In this document: one piece after another, positions 17,501 through 18,701 of the stretch
Numbering within the stretch: the stretch's first letter is position 1
How the letters are laid out: every line of letters starts with the position of its first letter
Origin: Cyclostephanos tholiformis
Lineage: Eukaryota; Bacillariophyta; Thalassiosirophyceae; Thalassiosirales; Thalassiosiraceae
Reading direction: 5' to 3'
NCBI GenBank assembly: GCA_036939975.1
Contig: JALLPB010000478.1
Coordinates: forward strand, 1 to 18,701
Length of the DNA stretch: 18,701 bases
Program-made: the position numbers and the translations under genes
The notes under the pieces: generated by a model
The model's database searches: none
Seen by the model: only the letters and a program-made list of their open reading frames with translations
What the model was told of the DNA's origin: nothing

Positions 17501-18104
17501 GTCGCGCCGCGCCGATACCCGCCGACATCGACTTGGACGACGACGACGACGACGACGGTCCTTCGTCGACGACGTTCAGACGTACCTCGAACCGTCGAAC
17601 GAACGCCATCGACACCGAGATGTTGATATCGTCATGGTCGTCAAGGTCGTCGTCGAGGTCGTCAAGGTCGTCGTCGTCGTAGTCTTCATATTCCTCGACG
17701 TGGTTTGCCGCCATTCCATCGCCCCATGTCCCCCCCCCCATCGTCGCATCATCGTCCTCGTACTCGTTTCTTCCCCCCCCCCGTCGTCGTCGTTCCCTTA
17801 CTCCGCCCTTCGTCCCCTTACCACTACTACTACTCCCCCTGGTCCTGATCCCGGTCCCATCCCTCGTCCCCCCTTCCCCCCCATTCGTCCCCCGTCTCAG
17901 TGCCGACGTCAGGTATGCCGGATCGAGGTGCACGTTAACGAGCACGAGCGATCCGGAGGACCAATCGACGGTATCGATCGATGTCATCATGTCCCGACGC
18001 GATTCGGTCGACAGTATCGGACCGAGACATCGACGTAGTAGGAAGGCGTGGAATCGTCGACGCCACGATGACGACGACGACGACGACGACGACGAGGAGG
18101 AGGA
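11511..18104 (-). CDS. ATG2: Autophagy-related protein 2 (ATG2), lipid-transfer protein; 5' end unresolved
   Basis: ATG2 is a rod-shaped bridge that moves phospholipids from the ER to the growing autophagosome. Uninterrupted frame of 2,159 codons from Met 17990 to TGA 11511-11513 (residues numbered from that Met). The C-terminal third is diagnostic: CAD region from about residue 1670 (MRIIVKDGSIAFRFFDGFDW, through LLPLRCYLNQNSLLFIRNFF), then the ATG_C region from about 1885 (RPLKLKVDYQ, HYIELLNLCPLEEM, DLTGWGPV, DYFRGVVGGTTNFAG near 2015). The chorein-type N-terminus continues upstream of 17990 without a stop: at 18063-18010 the frame reads WRRRFHAFLLRRCLGPILS, matching the start of known ATG2 proteins, so 17990 is an internal Met. 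The domain is swollen by Asp-, Ser-, Arg- and Gly-rich inserts. Above 18104 the frame meets a run of 23 G; see the next entry. Longer than human ATG2A (about 1,940 residues). No introns seen within it. Confidence 0.92.
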   Translation of the reverse strand, partial: SSSSSSSSSSSSSWRRRFHAFLLRRCLGPILSTESRRDMMTSIDTVDWSSGSLVLVNVHLDPAYLTSALRRGTNGGEGGTRDGTGIRTRGSSSSGKGTKGGVRERRRRGGGRNEYEDDDATMGGGTWGDGMAANHVEEYEDYDDDDLDDLDDDLDDHDDINISVSMAFVRRFEVRLNVVDEGPSSSSSSSKSMSAGIGAARRATLAFLRGAFGGGIIPTTRTTRGGGKNVDIDDGGRGGDDDDDVAANDGGDDDGWGMALMAHVDIDGLEIALRPGEMASTRRMRRRRRTTRRRVRARSRDCDRVDEDGDGEYDDDDDDDEYDPEAAPAPAATGFFSSLVDAALKSLRLSINVVDVSIRVVCDDRRRYRDNDDYDDDPPASCRWVDLHLDSARYYDAMTTFTTTTKNDTGGRGMDEVINGERLVVSKALDWGGITVVTGDAGEGSIGRSPSFPMSVLRCDGGGELRFRAYQRRRRSGERDAPTLSSSSSSEGSSGRQDVEVTFGGGVSVDVDLRSAIRLIEIADAMTGKGPADVDGDDGAVDDFVDARWEDGDDDIGGASRKNEERERNVRCNGNDVPGTTTVPEYVLADEFNREAYDRIMRQYTEARHLARTRELRGGLLIPSFDDMRDGGGDDDCNFDRNGEGISFDAFFDANDHSVGYYCSMIDGGEGGVAAGGLGGGRRRGRGGDGRRVFMKQTKIELGLPEFTVNVRVKSFTTDDHDDANRTMPGSDWNTSRPEHILLSIGDMRVIVFRSNGESKLNCCMSHFDVECQSMDGQTEPVFRFFDESDDCGSRGVGGLLVSSPPCLSLMAEFSDVADKVRDNACCRVDVTIQPFEITYQERALRRLSEVLAQLPHRSDFTDLEGDVEGGHRGKLRDVQLHVSCGSIVLVVPCQRDPEHKPKNATSCPLFQRHGYRDHGSGGRKFFCLGLELDNVTFELSHKGIVDDNTNLTSKESKAAMSCSHMILFAGGIEIERRRRNIKLASLIPRRADIVVFTGDEVNESSISISYSNETQNSRLNSSFPIILPLSSTKARQERDESDDDEVDDFNDDVVNGARGIQSSDPQYVLSSEAAEAEGALSINVPNIFFDSTPCERRELTIALSSFFSKSSDDDKSEVSDAKGQYSRHNCWLGLAVNVGQISVVLHGSRPSEANSYSLIMDRLQVHTLIGSSGVRNVRFLSHDVTLYELSDFFPSQDVHHRIDFPTSCHEKCKRVRQRFSKSPSSLARAIVFRQKICQSLSPETPALLVDLLLRGDDECGEMSIHVNIYDMTYRYITKSLWLQNIFTLINGESKVTASDKDNVGREDYVSADSRPSMIDLFVNLSDCNVDYTTPLSFINPSRIILRMGEIRFSSNIVMPSAMIQAYKFSLSDLRLHICNYRHCYNEENARLSRAHRHFKKEDLCVPENAKCLSDRNIVGLDDGLCRMDFVNVVVLDKVDATISKLDNDSRRKDPSTTVVLVLGKLSVYACHDSFFCLIQTYNEWFIKATALSAEELAKLKESSETQTEVSFVLNEFLLPLEQQASSDSQSKNEIISTTETVALPNNINCSAVSRTIDIESPSPIDEQQCYDDIELLDLTKTLLFQNYYTIDTSRQALNQSQELDQLMMVTRKEEIDVQTPNNDDWATIEHGFMHHSSLPRERHESAEWIICNSHPTASSNCNSAPISTRSSAVKIFPQHVPVKPILDPFSGGSQVDTAKLTGTEVAPKIEMRIIVKDGSIAFRFFDGFDWVNDAPQFHQREDKPKDRKKVLLSSLVEGGSSSTFDAVPLPEERNKILQRDLAQHKLRRNAHKYFQISLSGLKIKNDSFSECKEHRLASCLDLSVSDFFVAETISMGDPLKMIGEWINETEHPRDDSDGMIMLKMITKHPTLRLSSDGKLMSDESRGTLELLPLRCYLNQNSLLFIRNFFRGPSEAEGEDNQINAVEDGVVSDDGMIDIFFESFKVRPLKLKVDYQPETMDIDSFREGHYIELLNLCPLEEMILTLQSAEMQDLTGWGPVFSELASRWLEDICSTQAHKFFTRASPFQPFCNLGDPLADLVMVLVIPEGNITDYFRGVVGGTTNFAGKVALEALSTAAKLTRFAANQLNSKALASAPRRPRRTPRHAGEASSHAYESVARGLREANYNIVTVPLREYYNSGAGGAARSVCRGLPVGVLCPIAGASEALSYTLLGLRNQLRPDLRREEEESLRGLNYD
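17139..17168. repeat. CGT trinucleotide microsatellite in ATG2
   Basis: Repeated TCG/CGT triplets that encode a poly-Asp stretch (EYDDDDDDDEYD near residue 275-285) in ATG2. Similar triplet runs are scattered from about 16980 to 17720, giving several acidic inserts and creating long mirror reading frames on the plus strand. Confidence 0.8.
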
Positions 18105-18127
18105 GGGGGGGGGGGGGGGGGGGGGGG
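18069..18127. repeat. Microsatellite block: (CGA)n, (GGA)n and a 23-G homopolymer
   Basis: CGA repeats from about 18072 to 18095, then GGA repeats to 18104, then G at 18105-18127 without a break. On the coding (minus) strand this gives a run of prolines followed by a run of serines directly before the chorein helix of ATG2. The G run can form a G-quadruplex and is a likely sequencing and replication slippage site. Confidence 0.9.
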
Positions 18128-18181
18128 TGGGGGGGAGGACGAGATGGTGGGGACTGGAACGGGCAAGACGACGTCGTTCAT
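18105..18181 (-). other. Probable first codons of ATG2, out of frame across a homopolymer
   Basis: The ATG at 18179-18181 opens a frame reading NDVVLPVPVPTISSS, then prolines coded by the G run. It is one frame away from the chorein frame, and the switch falls inside the 23-G run (18105-18127). One extra base, or two fewer, in the run would join them. In the chorein frame itself there is no Met between 17990 and about 18340. A short 5' intron is the alternative. The A at -3 of this ATG suits eukaryotic initiation. Confidence 0.5.
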
Positions 18182-18287
18182 GATATATGGCGTGTGTATT
18201 TATCGTCGTGTCGATGTCCCCCCCCTCCCCCCCTCCCGACCCTCTCCCGACCCTCTCTCTAGAGATGGGGGGTGGTGGGGTGGGGGA

Positions 18288-18310
18288 TGATATAAATATT
18301 ATATTATATG
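18288..18310 (-). promoter_or_regulatory. Possible TATA-type core promoter of ATG2
   Basis: On the minus strand this block reads ATATAATATAATATTTATAT, in an otherwise G/C-rich region, about 107-130 bases upstream of the ATG at 18181. Position and composition suit a TATA-like element; nothing else supports it. Confidence 0.35.
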
Positions 18311-18485
18311 TGCGTATCGCTTTCTCGATTATTTCAGGGGCTTTGGTGGGGGGATAGGGAGAAGAGGAGGGGGATGCGCCCGAACCGAAGAACTGATCTC
18401 TAGATATACCTAATTATTATCCTCTCTTCCTCTTCTTTCCTCCTCCTCCTCCTTTGGCGGGGATCGAAATTCTATTTTAATACCA

Positions 18486-18494
18486 TATATAAAA
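18486..18494 (+). promoter_or_regulatory. Possible TATA box for the plus-strand gene at 18586
   Basis: TATATAAAA, a canonical TATA sequence, about 92 bases before the ATG at 18586. It would place a start site near 18516-18525 and leave a 5' leader of about 60 bases. Confidence 0.35.
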
Positions 18495-18585
18495 TATGAT
18501 ATAATTTTATTGGGACGTCAACGGAAGATGCGCATCGACGGAAGAAAATGAAAGGCAACGACGAGAGAGTGTTGTGAAAAGAAAA

Positions 18586-18701
18586 ATGAAGAAAAGTGAC
18601 CGAACAGAAAATTCCTCCAGGAAAGAAGAGGAATTCTCATTAAAATATAACAATTTGACTGTTTTCATTCCCGCCGCTGTCGATTTCAATCAGCGTTGTA
18701 G
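18586..18701 (+). CDS. Possible 5' end of a divergent gene, runs off the window
   Basis: An open frame from ATG 18586 to the window edge (38 codons): a charged start (KKSDRTENSSRKEEEFS), then a hydrophobic segment LKYNNLTVFIPAAVDFN. It is preceded by a TATA-type sequence at 18486 and sits head-to-head with ATG2, a common arrangement in compact protist genomes. Too short to name. The opposite-strand frame over the same bases (18507-18689) looks less protein-like. Confidence 0.3.
   Translation, partial: MKKSDRTENSSRKEEEFSLKYNNLTVFIPAAVDFNQRC

Larger units (their letters stand above)
18182..18585. other. Divergent intergenic region, G/C-run rich
   Basis: Lies between the presumed ATG2 start and a possible plus-strand gene. 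It holds C runs (18218-18236), a doubled CCCGACCCTCT (about 18235-18256), G runs (18266-18286 and about 18345-18372), an AT-rich block (18288-18310) and a second AT-rich block (18476-18510). No structural RNA was recognised. Confidence 0.6.

Noticed and set aside
16168..18038. Several long plus-strand open frames, up to 240 codons, opposite the N-terminal part of ATG2
   Set aside because: They are Ser-, Pro-, Val- or Arg-repeat proteins created by the TCG/CGT triplets and high GC of the true minus-strand gene. They have no domain features.
17987..18181. A 64-codon minus-strand frame with poly-Pro then poly-Arg as a gene of its own
   Set aside because: Its first half is more likely the start of ATG2; its poly-Arg and tail are the wrong frame of the ATG2 chorein region.
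18515..18520. ACGTCA, resembling a bZIP/cAMP-type site used in some diatom promoters
   Set aside because: A single six-base match in a 400-base region is expected often by chance.
1..18701. CRISPR array, prokaryotic operon or phage genes
   Set aside because: No regularly spaced identical repeats with unique spacers, no ribosome-binding-site-led gene chains, and the main gene is a eukaryotic autophagy protein.

Overview
This window looks like nuclear DNA from a unicellular eukaryote, most likely a diatom or related stramenopile. The kingdom-level call rests on an autophagy ATG2 gene, which is found only in eukaryotes, and on decayed LINE and Ty1/copia-type retroelements. The diatom assignment is an inference from the style of the retroelement proteins and from the intron-free, Asp/Ser-rich host protein. 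It is not a sequence match I could run.

The window has two halves. Bases 1 to about 11,030 are a transposon graveyard with no intact gene. In order it holds a repeat-rich, non-coding left end (two tandem-repeat families with units near 70 bp, 927-1065 and 1311-1453); a copia-like LTR edge with a primer-binding-like site (1851-1878) and a 31-bp tandem repeat behind it; a broken unrecognised coding relic (2394-2934); a gag-like relic (3913-4615) preceded by a second copy of the same LTR edge (4743-4770); two further unrecognised coding relics (4950-5732, 5750-6349); a non-LTR (LINE) retrotransposon relic (6642-8659); and a plus-strand relic of an unknown gene (9904-11032). Everything from 1555 to 8659 that looks protein-coding lies on the minus strand.

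The LINE relic is the most interesting mobile element. Its reverse transcriptase is followed, in the same orientation, by a conserved C-terminal region and then a clear but decayed DnaJ-type J domain. Both signature motifs are damaged: the RT motif reads YIND instead of YADD, and the J domain reads HPE instead of HPD.

Bases 11,511 to about 18,180 are one long minus-strand host gene for the autophagy lipid-transfer protein ATG2. Its CAD and ATG_C regions are well preserved. Its chorein-type N-terminus continues upstream of the first in-frame Met at 17990, up to a serine/proline tract coded by (CGA)n, (GGA)n and a run of 23 G on the plus strand. The best start codon, at 18181, lies across that run in another frame, so the run length is probably wrong by one base or an intron is present. 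Upstream is a short G/C-rich divergent intergenic region with TATA-like sites on both sides, and a possible plus-strand gene that starts at 18586 and runs off the window.
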